From positions 1-14,261 of the forward strand of contig CACXFP010000105.1 of assembly GCA_902766985.1 (NCBI GenBank): a stretch of DNA of 14,261 nt, in the 5' to 3' direction. Positions 1 to 7,031 of this stretch are shown here, piece after piece. This stretch comes from an uncultured Bacteroidia bacterium. Lineage in GTDB: Bacteria > Bacteroidota > Bacteroidia > Bacteroidales > UBA932. The first letter of the stretch is position 1. Each line of letters opens with the position of its first letter. The notes beneath the pieces are model-generated. The model was not told where the DNA came from and ran no database searches. It worked only from the letters and a program-made list of their open reading frames with translations. A program made the translations under genes and the position numbers.

Positions 1-21
1 CACCTTTCCTGTGGTTTTCAT
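1..21 (-). CDS. Start of probable V-type ATPase subunit A (partial)
   Basis: Reading the minus strand, an ATG at 21-19 opens a frame that runs off the window after seven codons (MKTTGKV). It lies 12 bp downstream of the DUF2764 stop and on the same strand. In Bacteroidota V-type ATPase clusters the gene after DUF2764 is normally the catalytic A subunit, and short N-termini of the form M-K/x-T-x-G-x-V are usual for that protein. The identification therefore rests mainly on gene order. Seven residues cannot prove it. Confidence 0.55.
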
Positions 22-33
22 ATATAGTGTCTT

Positions 34-636
34 TTAATTTTCCGGTTGATAATTAACTCCCTTGAAAGTCCCCCTGACCTCATCCACAAGGTCCTCAAAC
101 ATCTCCTTTCCGGTGACGGGGTCCAGGGCGATCCATCTCCAGATTATGTGGAGCTTGGCGATGAAGGCAAGTATCGCATTGACATCGAAATAGTTGAATG
201 TGGTGATAGCTCCAATCTTGTTCCAGAGGAGATCGTCCATCGCCTTTTCGCGTCCCAGGATGTCGGAGGTGTCCAGGGCCTGAGCCACTTCGCCGGCCTC
301 TTTCGCATCAGGCCTGGGGGCGCTGACGGTGTCCTGTCCCTCAGGGCGTCCAAGTGCCTTGTTGAGCCATTTCACCTTCTCGTTCCTCATCATCAGGTCG
401 TATGAGAAATAATCCCTTATGAAGGAGTTGCGGCTTGCGAGGGCCTTGGCGTAGAATCCATCACCGAGCCTGTCCTGGTCGAATCCTTCCTCGAGGATGT
501 CTATGAGGGCGTTGTCACGGGCGGAGCATTGGCTCCTGATCCAGAGGACAAGGCTCTTCGGATCAGGTCCGTTGCTGTCCCTCATGTCCTGGGTGAGGAC
601 CGGGAGCGAGGCGATTATGTATTCGTAATTGTCCAT
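34..636 (-). CDS. DUF2764 protein of V-type ATPase cluster (subunit C-like)
   Basis: This is a 200-residue soluble protein of the DUF2764 family, which is found inside bacterial V/A-type ATPase operons and is thought to stand in for the central-stalk C (d-like) subunit. Visible family traits are the N-terminal YEYIIASLPVL segment (4-14), a middle block SYDLMMRNEKVKWLN (78-92) and a C-terminal helix rich in aromatics, FDVNAILAFIAKLHIIWRW (150-168). There is no signal peptide or membrane segment. The ATG (636-634) directly abuts the TAA of the subunit E gene (639-637), so translation is probably coupled. The next gene, probably subunit A, begins 12 bp downstream. Family membership is fairly secure from the motifs and the neighbours. 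The subunit C role is inference. Confidence 0.85.
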   Translation of the reverse strand: MDNYEYIIASLPVLTQDMRDSNGPDPKSLVLWIRSQCSARDNALIDILEEGFDQDRLGDGFYAKALASRNSFIRDYFSYDLMMRNEKVKWLNKALGRPEGQDTVSAPRPDAKEAGEVAQALDTSDILGREKAMDDLLWNKIGAITTFNYFDVNAILAFIAKLHIIWRWIALDPVTGKEMFEDLVDEVRGTFKGVNYQPEN

Positions 637-1245
637 TTACTCGCCGAAGAGAAGCTTCTTGGTTGCAGGTCTGAGATAGCTGGCTATCAGGGACTTGAAA
701 GTATCTTCGGTGAGGCTTATGAACCAGCTTCCGTCCTTGGGACCGATGGAGAAACCTCCTGCGGTCTTCTTGGAGAATTCCGCCGACACGCCATGGCTCA
801 GGTTCTTGGAGAGTTCTCCCGAAACGAAGGGTTCCAGATCCTTTTTCATGGATTCCGGAAGGATGAGGGAAAGGTCACACTGCTGGGTGGCGTCGAACTT
901 GGCCGCCACCTGGGAGATGATGCCCTTGATGTAATCCGGATCGGAAAGGGCCTGGGCGACGGGTTCTCCGGTCATGGTGCCGACAAGGAGGTTCTCAATG
1001 TCGTTTTTAGTGGCCTGGAGGGCCTGGTCGGAGGCCATCTTGAGGTCGCTTCGAACCTTGGAGGCATAGTCTTCGGCTTCCTTGCGGGCCTTGGCGACAA
1101 TGGCCTCGGCCTCGCTCCGGGCGTTCCCGATGATCCTGCCTGCCTCTTCATTGGCCCTGGAGAGGATGGCTTCCCCTTCGGCCTTGCCTTTGGCCAGACC
1201 CTCGTTGTAGAGCTTGTCTGTCAGCTGCTGAAGTTTGTCTTGCAT
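637..1245 (-). CDS. atpE: V-type ATP synthase subunit E (peripheral stalk)
   Basis: Subunit E forms the peripheral stalk of V/A-type rotary ATPases, linking the catalytic head to the membrane stator. The 202-residue product has the expected plan: a long charged Ala/Glu/Lys/Arg-rich N-terminal helix (about 5-95, including KGKAEGEAILSRANEEAGRI) and a globular C-terminal domain with GGFSIGPKDGSWFISLTEDTF near its end. I chose the ATG at 1245-1243, giving MQDKLQQL. An earlier in-frame ATG at 1311 would run into the end of the oadB gene and add 22 residues unlike the family. It lies 31 bp after oadB with no hairpin or TAnnTTTG box between, so read-through from the decarboxylase genes is likely. 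Its stop touches the next start. The gene name varies between annotations (atpE, vatE, ntpE). Confidence 0.88.
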   Translation of the reverse strand: MQDKLQQLTDKLYNEGLAKGKAEGEAILSRANEEAGRIIGNARSEAEAIVAKARKEAEDYASKVRSDLKMASDQALQATKNDIENLLVGTMTGEPVAQALSDPDYIKGIISQVAAKFDATQQCDLSLILPESMKKDLEPFVSGELSKNLSHGVSAEFSKKTAGGFSIGPKDGSWFISLTEDTFKSLIASYLRPATKKLLFGE

Positions 1246-1276
1246 ATAATCAGTGATTTGTCTTAATGTTATTATT

Positions 1277-2419
1277 CTATCCGAGGAATCCGAGCAGGAT
1301 ACCGGCCGCAACCGCAGATCCGATGACTCCGGCTACGTTGGGGCCCATCGCATGCATGAGCAGGTGGTTGCCCGGGTCGAATTCCCTGCCCACGTTCTCG
1401 CTCACCCTGGCGCTGTCGGGAACGGCAGAAACTCCGGCGTTTCCGATAAGGGGATTGATCTTGCGCCCCTCTTTCAGGAAGAGGTTGAACAGTTTGACGA
1501 AGAGCACTCCGCAGGTGGTGGCGATCACGAATGACAGGAGGCCGAGGAGGAATATCTTCAGCGAGTTGCCTGTGAGGAACTTGTCGGCTTGTGTGGAGCA
1601 TCCGACCGTAAGTCCGATCATCGTGGTCACGATGTCAATCAGGGCGTTGCTGGCTGTATTGGCTAGGCGCTTGGTAACCCCGCTCTCCTTGAGGAGGTTG
1701 CCGAAGAACAGCATTCCCAGCAACGGCAGGCCCGAGGGTACTATGAAGGCCGTGATCAGGAAACCGGCGATGGGGAAGATGATCTTCTCCTTCTGGCTGA
1801 CCTGACGGGGCTGGGGCATCCGTATAAGCCTTTCTTTGTTGGTCGTGAGGGCGAGCATGATGGGCCTCTGGATGACCGGTACGAGGGCCATGTATGAGTA
1901 TGCCGACACCGCGATGGCGCCCATGAGGTCTGGTGCAAGCTTGGAGGAAAGGAAGATGGCGGTCGGGCCGTCGGCTCCTCCGATGATGCCGATGGCTCCG
2001 GCTTCATTCGGGGCGAAGCCGAGGGCCAGCGAGAGCAGGTAGGCGCCGAAGATTCCGGTCTGCGCAGCCGCTCCGATAAGGATCAGCCTCGGCTGCGAGA
2101 TGAGGGCCGAAAAGTCGGTCATCGCTCCGATTCCTAGGAAGATAAGGGGAGGGTACCAGCCTTGCTTGACACCCTGATAGAGGGTGTTGAGCACGGAACC
2201 GTCTTCGTAGATGCCTATGTTGAGACCGGGGAACATCGGGATGTTCCCTATGATCATGCCGAATCCGATGGGAACCAGCAGCAGGGGCTCCCATTCCTTC
2301 AGTATTGCGATGGTGATGAAGGTTATGCCTATGGCGATCATCACCAGGTTCTGCCATGAGCAGTTGTAGAAGCCCGTGAATTCCCAGAACTGGCGGAGGC
2401 TGTCAATGATTTGTTGCAT
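1277..2419 (-). CDS. oadB: Sodium-pumping decarboxylase subunit beta (OadB/MmdB family)
   Basis: This integral membrane subunit decarboxylates carboxybiotin and couples that to Na+ export. The 380-residue product has the family length and many hydrophobic helices. It keeps the residues known to be essential in Klebsiella OadB: the Asp in GGADGPTAIF (D150, matching D203) and the helix VIII set in NPLIGNAGVSAVPDSAR (N322, G326, S331 and R338, matching N373, G377, S382 and R389). The C-terminal block with HAMGPNVAGVIGSAVAAG is also typical. The substrate of the whole complex is not set by this subunit. The neighbouring MmdA-type carboxyltransferase favours methylmalonyl-CoA. It starts 9 bp after the biotin carrier gene and is followed 31 bp later by V-type ATPase subunit E. 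Confidence 0.95.
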   Translation of the reverse strand: MQQIIDSLRQFWEFTGFYNCSWQNLVMIAIGITFITIAILKEWEPLLLVPIGFGMIIGNIPMFPGLNIGIYEDGSVLNTLYQGVKQGWYPPLIFLGIGAMTDFSALISQPRLILIGAAAQTGIFGAYLLSLALGFAPNEAGAIGIIGGADGPTAIFLSSKLAPDLMGAIAVSAYSYMALVPVIQRPIMLALTTNKERLIRMPQPRQVSQKEKIIFPIAGFLITAFIVPSGLPLLGMLFFGNLLKESGVTKRLANTASNALIDIVTTMIGLTVGCSTQADKFLTGNSLKIFLLGLLSFVIATTCGVLFVKLFNLFLKEGRKINPLIGNAGVSAVPDSARVSENVGREFDPGNHLLMHAMGPNVAGVIGSAVAAGILLGFLG

Positions 2420-2428
2420 TCCGCTTCG

Positions 2429-2869
2429 TTATGCGATGGTTACGATTTTGGCTCCTTCAAGGACGCTGTCGCCCTTGGAAACGTGGATGGCGCTTACCGT
2501 ACCGGCGGCATCGGCCACGATGTCATTCTCCATCTTCATGGCTTCGATGACGGCCACCTTGTCTCCTGCTTTTACGCTCTGTCCTTCCTTTACTGAAACT
2601 TCAACGATGACTCCGGGAAGGGGAGAGACAATGTCTTTGCCCGGTCCGGCTGCCTTTGCGGCAGGGGCGGGGGCGGCTGCAGGGGCTGCCGGAACCGCTA
2701 CGGCCGCAGCCACAGGCGCGGCTGCCGTTGCAGGACTAGGTGCGGGGGCATTCTCCATTTCCACCTTGTAGGAAGCCCCGTTGACGGTAACGTCGGCTAT
2801 GTTCCCTTCGACGCCGTTCACTACGACCTCATAGTCATTCCCGTTGATTCTGTATTTGTACGTTTTCAT
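2429..2869 (-). CDS. Biotin carboxyl carrier protein of the decarboxylase
   Basis: This protein carries the CO2 group on biotin between the carboxyltransferase and the beta subunit. The 146-residue product has a short N-terminal region (1-40), an Ala/Pro-rich flexible linker (about 41-75, low-complexity DNA at roughly 2645-2750) and a C-terminal biotinyl domain. That domain carries EAMKMEN, with K112 as the biotinylated lysine, and the companion PLPGVIVEVSVKEGQ segment. The ATG at 2869-2867 gives MKTYKYRINGNDYEVVVNG, a usual family start. An upstream in-frame ATG at 2938 would overlap the end of the OadG gene and is rejected. It corresponds to MmdC or the gamma subunit of other decarboxylases. 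It sits 14 bp after oadG and 9 bp before oadB. Confidence 0.95.
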   Translation of the reverse strand: MKTYKYRINGNDYEVVVNGVEGNIADVTVNGASYKVEMENAPAPSPATAAAPVAAAVAVPAAPAAAPAPAAKAAGPGKDIVSPLPGVIVEVSVKEGQSVKAGDKVAVIEAMKMENDIVADAAGTVSAIHVSKGDSVLEGAKIVTIA

Positions 2870-2883
2870 ATGATTGATGATTA

Positions 2884-3789
2884 TTATTTGCGGTTCAATG
2901 CGGGATATCTCCTGAATCCCTGTGATTTCGAGGCCCACTGGGAGCCTTCCGAAGGCCTGATGGTGATGATGAAGCTCTCATTGTCATGCACCGTGTCCTG
3001 AAGGTATTCGTGCAGGGCCAATCCGATGGCGGCATAGACCTCCGATCCGAACTCAGACTGGAGGGCCATCGAAATCGCGGCAGCGACTTCGGGGTTCATC
3101 CCCTTGGAAGCGGGGGTCTTTTTCTTTTTCTGTCCGAAAAGTGCGGCGAAGAGCCACCAAAGCAGCATGAGGGCAATGAAGACCACGGAAACGGAAACGA
3201 GGGTGAGAATCCACCCGTGAGGGTCTTCCCTGGCCACTTTCTGGGCCCCTGTCTCCAGGCTTCCGCCTGCGTTGTAGCTTCCGGGAGTAGGGGAGGTGGT
3301 CCTTACGTCGTCGAAGATGACCGCCCTGTAGTCATGGGCGAATTTGGAGACGGACTTCCCTGCAGGGATGTCTGCGGGAATCTCGATGGAGTCCACGATG
3401 GTCCTTCCGTCATTGCTGACGAGATAGACGGTGGAACCGGCCCTGACGGGGAAATTCGTGTAATAGGTTCCGTCCGACCCGTGTCCGCTGGCGTAGAAGA
3501 CCACGCTCTGGCGGGGTCCGAGCCTGGTGGAACGGTCGATGCCCGAAATGGGACTCTTCCTCAGGTCGGAAGGGTCGTCGGTGAGGAAGCAGCCTCCGAA
3601 ATTGACAGTCCCCTGGGATGTGTTGAACAGCTCGATCCATCCTGTCTTCTCACCGTAGCCGTCCACCACCGAAGATTCGTCCGGAACCGCCATCACCTCG
3701 GAGATGATGAGGTCCGAAACGTTCTGGGCGAAGGCCTGGAGGCTCAGGACAATGGCTGCCGCCGTAAGAAATAGTTTCCTTGTGTCCAT
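2884..3789 (-). CDS. Lamin-tail domain fused to OadG-like gamma subunit
   Basis: The 301-residue product has a Sec signal peptide (1-21, ending QAFA before QNV), then a lamin-tail-type beta domain (about 25-145). Hallmarks of that domain are LIISEVMAVP, GWIELFNTS, GGCFLTDDP and VYLVSNDGRTIVDSIEIP. A linker leads to one strong membrane helix (about 193-218), a KKKK stop-transfer, and a cytoplasmic tail PEVAAAISMAL ending in W..K..GFR..P. The helix plus tail match the OadG/MmdD subunit, which assembles the carboxyltransferase onto the beta subunit. The predicted topology puts the lamin-tail domain in the periplasm. Start chosen at 3789 because the signal peptide begins there and it lies 4 bp after the mmdA stop. 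The OadG assignment is supported by position and topology. The role of the extra domain is unknown. Confidence 0.85.
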   Translation of the reverse strand: MDTRKLFLTAAAIVLSLQAFAQNVSDLIISEVMAVPDESSVVDGYGEKTGWIELFNTSQGTVNFGGCFLTDDPSDLRKSPISGIDRSTRLGPRQSVVFYASGHGSDGTYYTNFPVRAGSTVYLVSNDGRTIVDSIEIPADIPAGKSVSKFAHDYRAVIFDDVRTTSPTPGSYNAGGSLETGAQKVAREDPHGWILTLVSVSVVFIALMLLWWLFAALFGQKKKKTPASKGMNPEVAAAISMALQSEFGSEVYAAIGLALHEYLQDTVHDNESFIITIRPSEGSQWASKSQGFRRYPALNRK

Positions 3790-3793
3790 ATTT

Positions 3794-5356
3794 CTACAGG
3801 GGAAGGTTGTCATGCTTCTTGGCAGGGAGTTCCTGCTTCTTTCCGGAAAGTTCCTCGAGGGCGCGGATGACGCGGAACCTGGTGTTGCGAGGCTCGATGA
3901 CGTCGTCTATGTACCCCTTCTGGGCGGCCTGGTAGGGGTTGTTGAAAAGGTCTTCGTATTCAGCCTTCTTTGCGGCGCGGAGCTCTTCCTTTTCTACAGG
4001 GTCCTCGATTGCCTTGATGTCCTTGGCATAGAGGACGTTGACTGCACCGGCCGATCCCATGACCGCGATTTCGGCGGAAGGCCATGCATAGTTGATGTCT
4101 CCGCGGAGCTGCTTGCAGCTCATGACGATATGGGCGCCTCCGTAGGCCTTCCTGAGGGTGACGGTGACCTTGGGCACCGTGGCTTCGCCGTAGGCATACA
4201 GGAGTTTGGCTCCGTTGGTGATGACGGCCCCGTATTCCTGCTGGGTGCCGGGAAGGAATCCCGGTACGTCGACCAGGGTGACGATGGGGATGTTGAACGC
4301 GTCGCAGAAGCGGACGAAACGGGCACCCTTCCTCGAAGCGTTGATGTCCAGCGAACCGGCGAGCACTCCCGGCTGGTTAGCCACGATTCCCACGCTCCTG
4401 CCGTTCATGTGCGCGAAGCCTACGATGATGTTCTTTGCAAAGTTCTTATGTATCTCGAAGAATTTCCCGTCATCGACGATCCCGGCGATTACCCTGTACA
4501 TGTCGTAGGGTTTGTTGGGGTTGTCGGGGATTATCTCGTTGAGGATATCGTCCACGCGGGAGACAGGGTCGGCAGTTGCCACCCTGGGAGCCTCTTCCAT
4601 GTTGTTCTGGGGCAGGAACCCGAGGAGTTCCTTGATGATGCCGATCCCTTCCTGCTCATTTTCGGCGGCGAAGTCGGCCACGCCGCTCTTTGAGGAATGG
4701 ACCTGCGCGCCCCCGAGTTCCTCCTGGCTGACATCTTCACCGAGTACGCTCTTGACGACCGCCGGGCCGGTGAGGAACATGTAGGATGTGTTCTTTACCA
4801 TCACGGTAAAGTCGGTGAGGGCAGGGGAATAGACTGCTCCGCCAGCGCAGGGGCCGAAGATGCCGCTGATCTGGGGAACGACTCCGGAGGAAAGGATGTT
4901 GCGTTCGAATATCTCGCCATAGCCGGCCAGGGAGTCGATACCTTCCTGGATCCTGGCGCCTCCCGAGTCGTTGAGCCCGATGCAGGGGGCACCGTTGCGG
5001 ACCGCCATGTCCATTACCTTGCAGATCTTTTCCGACATGGTTTTGGACAGGGATCCACCCGACACCGTAAAGTCCTGCGCATAGACATACACAAGCCTGC
5101 CGTTTATGGTGCCGCAACCTGTGACGACGCCGTCGCCGTCAGGATGGGAAGCATCCATTCCGAAATTGGTGCACCTGTGGTGCATGAACATGTCGTATTC
5201 TTCGAAGCTGCCTTCGTCGAGAAGCAGTGAGAGCCTCTCCCGGGCGGTAAGTTTACCTTTCTCGTGCTGGGCGTCGATTCTCTTCTGGCCGCCGCCGAGA
5301 CGGGCCTTCGAGCGTCTTTCCACCAGTTTCTGGATATTGTCCTGCTGTATGCTCAT
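3794..5356 (-). CDS. mmdA: Acyl-CoA carboxyltransferase / methylmalonyl-CoA decarboxylase alpha
   Basis: This subunit transfers the carboxyl group between an acyl-CoA (probably methylmalonyl-CoA, yielding propionyl-CoA) and biotin. The 520-residue length is right for the PccB/MmdA/transcarboxylase 12S family. Both crotonase-like halves show their oxyanion-hole glycines: SGGARIQEG (131-139) with [13 protein letters not shown] (168-180), and [11 protein letters not shown] (364-374) with [11 protein letters not shown] (402-412). The N-terminal [22 protein letters not shown] is also standard. It is first in its operon, 12 nt or so from the predicted transcription start, followed 4 bp later by oadG. 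With a beta subunit and a biotin carrier but no biotin carboxylase next to it, a decarboxylase sodium pump is more likely than a carboxylase. No methylmalonyl-CoA epimerase gene adjoins, so the substrate is inferred. Confidence 0.92.
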   Translation of the reverse strand: MSIQQDNIQKLVERRSKARLGGGQKRIDAQHEKGKLTARERLSLLLDEGSFEEYDMFMHHRCTNFGMDASHPDGDGVVTGCGTINGRLVYVYAQDFTVSGGSLSKTMSEKICKVMDMAVRNGAPCIGLNDSGGARIQEGIDSLAGYGEIFERNILSSGVVPQISGIFGPCAGGAVYSPALTDFTVMVKNTSYMFLTGPAVVKSVLGEDVSQEELGGAQVHSSKSGVADFAAENEQEGIGIIKELLGFLPQNNMEEAPRVATADPVSRVDDILNEIIPDNPNKPYDMYRVIAGIVDDGKFFEIHKNFAKNIIVGFAHMNGRSVGIVANQPGVLAGSLDINASRKGARFVRFCDAFNIPIVTLVDVPGFLPGTQQEYGAVITNGAKLLYAYGEATVPKVTVTLRKAYGGAHIVMSCKQLRGDINYAWPSAEIAVMGSAGAVNVLYAKDIKAIEDPVEKEELRAAKKAEYEDLFNNPYQAAQKGYIDDVIEPRNTRFRVIRALEELSGKKQELPAKKHDNLPL

Positions 5357-5375
5357 ATAATAAGGTGTTATTCTA

Positions 5376-5409
5376 CAAATATACTGAAATATTCCTTTTT
5401 AATCACAAA
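5376..5409 (-). promoter_or_regulatory. Bacteroidota-type promoter for the mmdA operon
   Basis: On the minus strand TATATTTG (plus 5376-5383) matches the Bacteroidota -7 consensus TAnnTTTG. A TTTG (plus 5406-5409) lies 22 bp upstream as -33 element, slightly wider than the usual spacing. Transcription would start near 5368, giving a leader of about 12 nt before the mmdA ATG at 5356. Confidence 0.7.
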
Positions 5410-5443
5410 AAAACCGACCGGGGCGTTGAAACTCCGGTCGGTT
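5402..5443 (-). terminator. Intrinsic terminator of the TPR-yebC operon
   Basis: A perfect 10-bp inverted repeat, AACCGACCGG (5412-5421) with CCGGTCGGTT (5434-5443), can extend inward by two more pairs. On the minus strand it is followed by a run of T (plus 5407-5413) and then TGTGATT. It lies 28 bp after the yebC stop. The opposite strand has only a poor T tract, so it works mainly for the minus strand. Confidence 0.9.
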
Positions 5444-5471
5444 AATCCTTTTTGCCGGGATTTTCCGTCCA

Positions 5472-6230
5472 TTATTCCTCAGCCGGCTTCATGTTGGTGT
5501 AGACATTGGTGACGTCTTCGTCTTCTTCGAGAAGGTCGGTGAGTTTGTTGAGGGTCTCCCGCTGTTCGGGGGTAACGTCTTTGAGATCGGTGTTGGGAAT
5601 CCTTTCAAAGCCTCCGGAAGCAAGTTCGTAGCCGTTGTCTTCGATGTACTTCTGGATCGCTCCGTAAGACTCGTAGCTGCCGTAGATCACGACCTGCCTG
5701 GTCTCGTTGTCGTCCTCGTCCACCTCGGTCTCTTCGAATACCTCTTCAGCCCCGTAGTCGATGAGCTCAAGTTCGAGGCTCTCGATGTCGATGGGATTCG
5801 CGGGATCTTCCTTGATGCGGAAAACGCATTTGTGGTCGAACATGAAGGAAACGCTGCCGCTGGTTCCGAGGGTGCCTCCCATCTTGGTGAAATAGCTGCG
5901 GACATTGGCTACCGTACGGGTAGTGTTGTCGGTCGCGGTCTCAACGAGGTAGGCGATGCCGAAGGGACCGTAGCCTTCGTAGGTTACTTCCTTGAAGTCT
6001 CCCTGCTTGCTCTCGGTGGCTTTCTTGATGGCCCTCTCAACGTTTTCCTTGGGCATGTTCTCGCTCCTGGCCTCGGCAACGAGGGCGCGGAGCCTGGGGT
6101 TTCCGACTACATCGGGACCGCCCTGCTTGACGGCTATGGTTATTTCCTTGCCGATCCTGGTGAACGTTTTGGCCATGTGGCCCCAACGCTTGAATTTCCT
6201 TTCCTTGCGGAACTCAAATGCTCTTCCCAT
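5472..6230 (-). CDS. YebC/PmpR (TACO1) family protein
   Basis: YebC-family proteins are cytoplasmic. They have been described as DNA-binding regulators and, more recently, as factors helping ribosomes through difficult stretches such as proline runs. The 252-residue product begins MGRAFEFRKERKFKRWGHMAK, the form typical of Bacteroidota in place of MAGHSKWANIKHRK. It contains the family blocks ARSENMPKENVERAIKKA (54-71), YEGYGPFGIAYLVETATDN (84-102), NVRSYFTKMGGTLGTSGSV (109-127) and an acidic stretch (about 162-177). Family assignment is secure. The molecular role here is not shown by the sequence. It follows the TPR gene by 9 bp and ends 28 bp before a strong terminator, so the two form a two-gene operon. 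Confidence 0.94.
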   Translation of the reverse strand: MGRAFEFRKERKFKRWGHMAKTFTRIGKEITIAVKQGGPDVVGNPRLRALVAEARSENMPKENVERAIKKATESKQGDFKEVTYEGYGPFGIAYLVETATDNTTRTVANVRSYFTKMGGTLGTSGSVSFMFDHKCVFRIKEDPANPIDIESLELELIDYGAEEVFEETEVDEDDNETRQVVIYGSYESYGAIQKYIEDNGYELASGGFERIPNTDLKDVTPEQRETLNKLTDLLEEDEDVTNVYTNMKPAEE

Positions 6231-6239
6231 AATGCGGTA

Positions 6240-6926
6240 TTATTTCTGCTGGCTTTCGAGCCTGGAAATGTATTTGTCGATGTCGTATCCTTCCTTGGAC
6301 TGGGGATACTTGTCCTTGATCTTCTTGTAGAAACCGAGGGCCTTGGCATTGTCACCGAGTTCCTCGCATACGATTCCAGCCTTGAAGAGATAGGTCGCGG
6401 CGTACATGTTGTCCTTCCTGGCAGCCGCTTTCTCGAACCAGCCGAGTGCTGTCTGGAGGTCTCCGAGCTCTACGTAGCAGTCGCCCAGGCAGGAATAGCA
6501 CCTCGCGGAGAGGATGTCGTCCTTGCCGTTGTATTTCTTGAGGTAGCTGACGGCCTTGTCGTAGTTGCCGAGGTTGTACTCGCAGATTCCGGCATAGAGA
6601 TAGACGGACTTGCCGGCCTTGGTGCCGTATTCGTCGATGATCTGGGAGAATCCGAGCACGTTTCCGTCCCCGTTGAGGGCGAGGTCGTATTCGTTGTTGC
6701 GGAAATTGGCCTCGGCGGGATAAGTCTGCTCCATGGCCTCGGCCTTCTTGGGCTGGAGGTAGAACTTCGCGTAGGCGAGGATGCCCAGACCGATCAGGAG
6801 GATCGCGGCGAGGCAGCCCCAGATGGTATTTCCGTATCTGTTAAAAAATTCTTCAGTCTTGGAGACCTGCTTGATCACTTTTTCCTGACGGGCCTCTTCC
6901 TGGTTCCTGTTTTCAACTTTTGCCAT
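6240..6926 (-). CDS. Membrane-anchored TPR protein
   Basis: The 228-residue product has a charged cytoplasmic N-terminus, one membrane helix (about 34-55, IWGCLAAILLIGLGILAYAKF) and a region of tetratricopeptide-like repeats (about 108-205, with AGICEYNLGNYDKAVSYLKKY, CLGDCYVELGDLQTALGWFEKA and KAGIVCEELGDNAKALGFYKKI). The arrangement resembles YfgM-like membrane-tethered chaperone or scaffold proteins, with the repeats outside the cytoplasm, but no specific partner can be named. I chose the ATG at 6926-6924 (MAKVENRNQ). An earlier ATG at 6965 would lie upstream of the predicted transcription start. It is the first gene of a pair with yebC and is divergent from recF. Confidence 0.85.
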   Translation of the reverse strand: MAKVENRNQEEARQEKVIKQVSKTEEFFNRYGNTIWGCLAAILLIGLGILAYAKFYLQPKKAEAMEQTYPAEANFRNNEYDLALNGDGNVLGFSQIIDEYGTKAGKSVYLYAGICEYNLGNYDKAVSYLKKYNGKDDILSARCYSCLGDCYVELGDLQTALGWFEKAAARKDNMYAATYLFKAGIVCEELGDNAKALGFYKKIKDKYPQSKEGYDIDKYISRLESQQK

Positions 6927-6962
6927 ATATGCGTTTGTTTTACTTATATCCGATAAGGACGG

Positions 6963-6993
6963 CAAAATTATAAAAAAACATTCAATGCGGCAA
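6963..6993 (-). promoter_or_regulatory. Promoter for the TPR-yebC operon
   Basis: Minus-strand TAATTTTG (plus 6963-6970) fits TAnnTTTG, and a TTG (plus 6991-6993) lies 20 bp upstream. The predicted start near 6956 leaves a leader of about 30 nt to the ATG at 6926. It interleaves with the recF promoter. Confidence 0.65.
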
Positions 6994-7001
6994 TAATTTG
7001 T

Positions 7002-7009
7002 TATATTTG
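7002..7009 (+). promoter_or_regulatory. -7 box for the recF operon
   Basis: TATATTTG is a full match to TAnnTTTG, 22 bp before the recF ATG. The -33 region (about 6979-6983, CATTC) is weak, so this promoter is less certain than the others. The predicted start near 7016 gives a leader of about 16 nt. Confidence 0.55.
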
Positions 7010-7031
7010 TAGAGAAAAAAATGCCCGCCGG

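Noticed and set aside
2645..2750. GC-rich repetitive stretch resembling a tandem repeat
   Set aside because: It is the degenerate coding of the Ala/Pro linker in the biotin carrier protein, not a DNA repeat element.
3704..4693. 329-codon plus-strand frame opposite mmdA
   Set aside because: The opposite strand carries a full carboxyltransferase with catalytic motifs. The plus frame is a shadow.
5832..6956. 374-codon open frame antisense to the TPR and yebC genes
   Set aside because: It spans two real genes on the other strand and its product is Gly/Val/Leu-rich shadow sequence without motifs.
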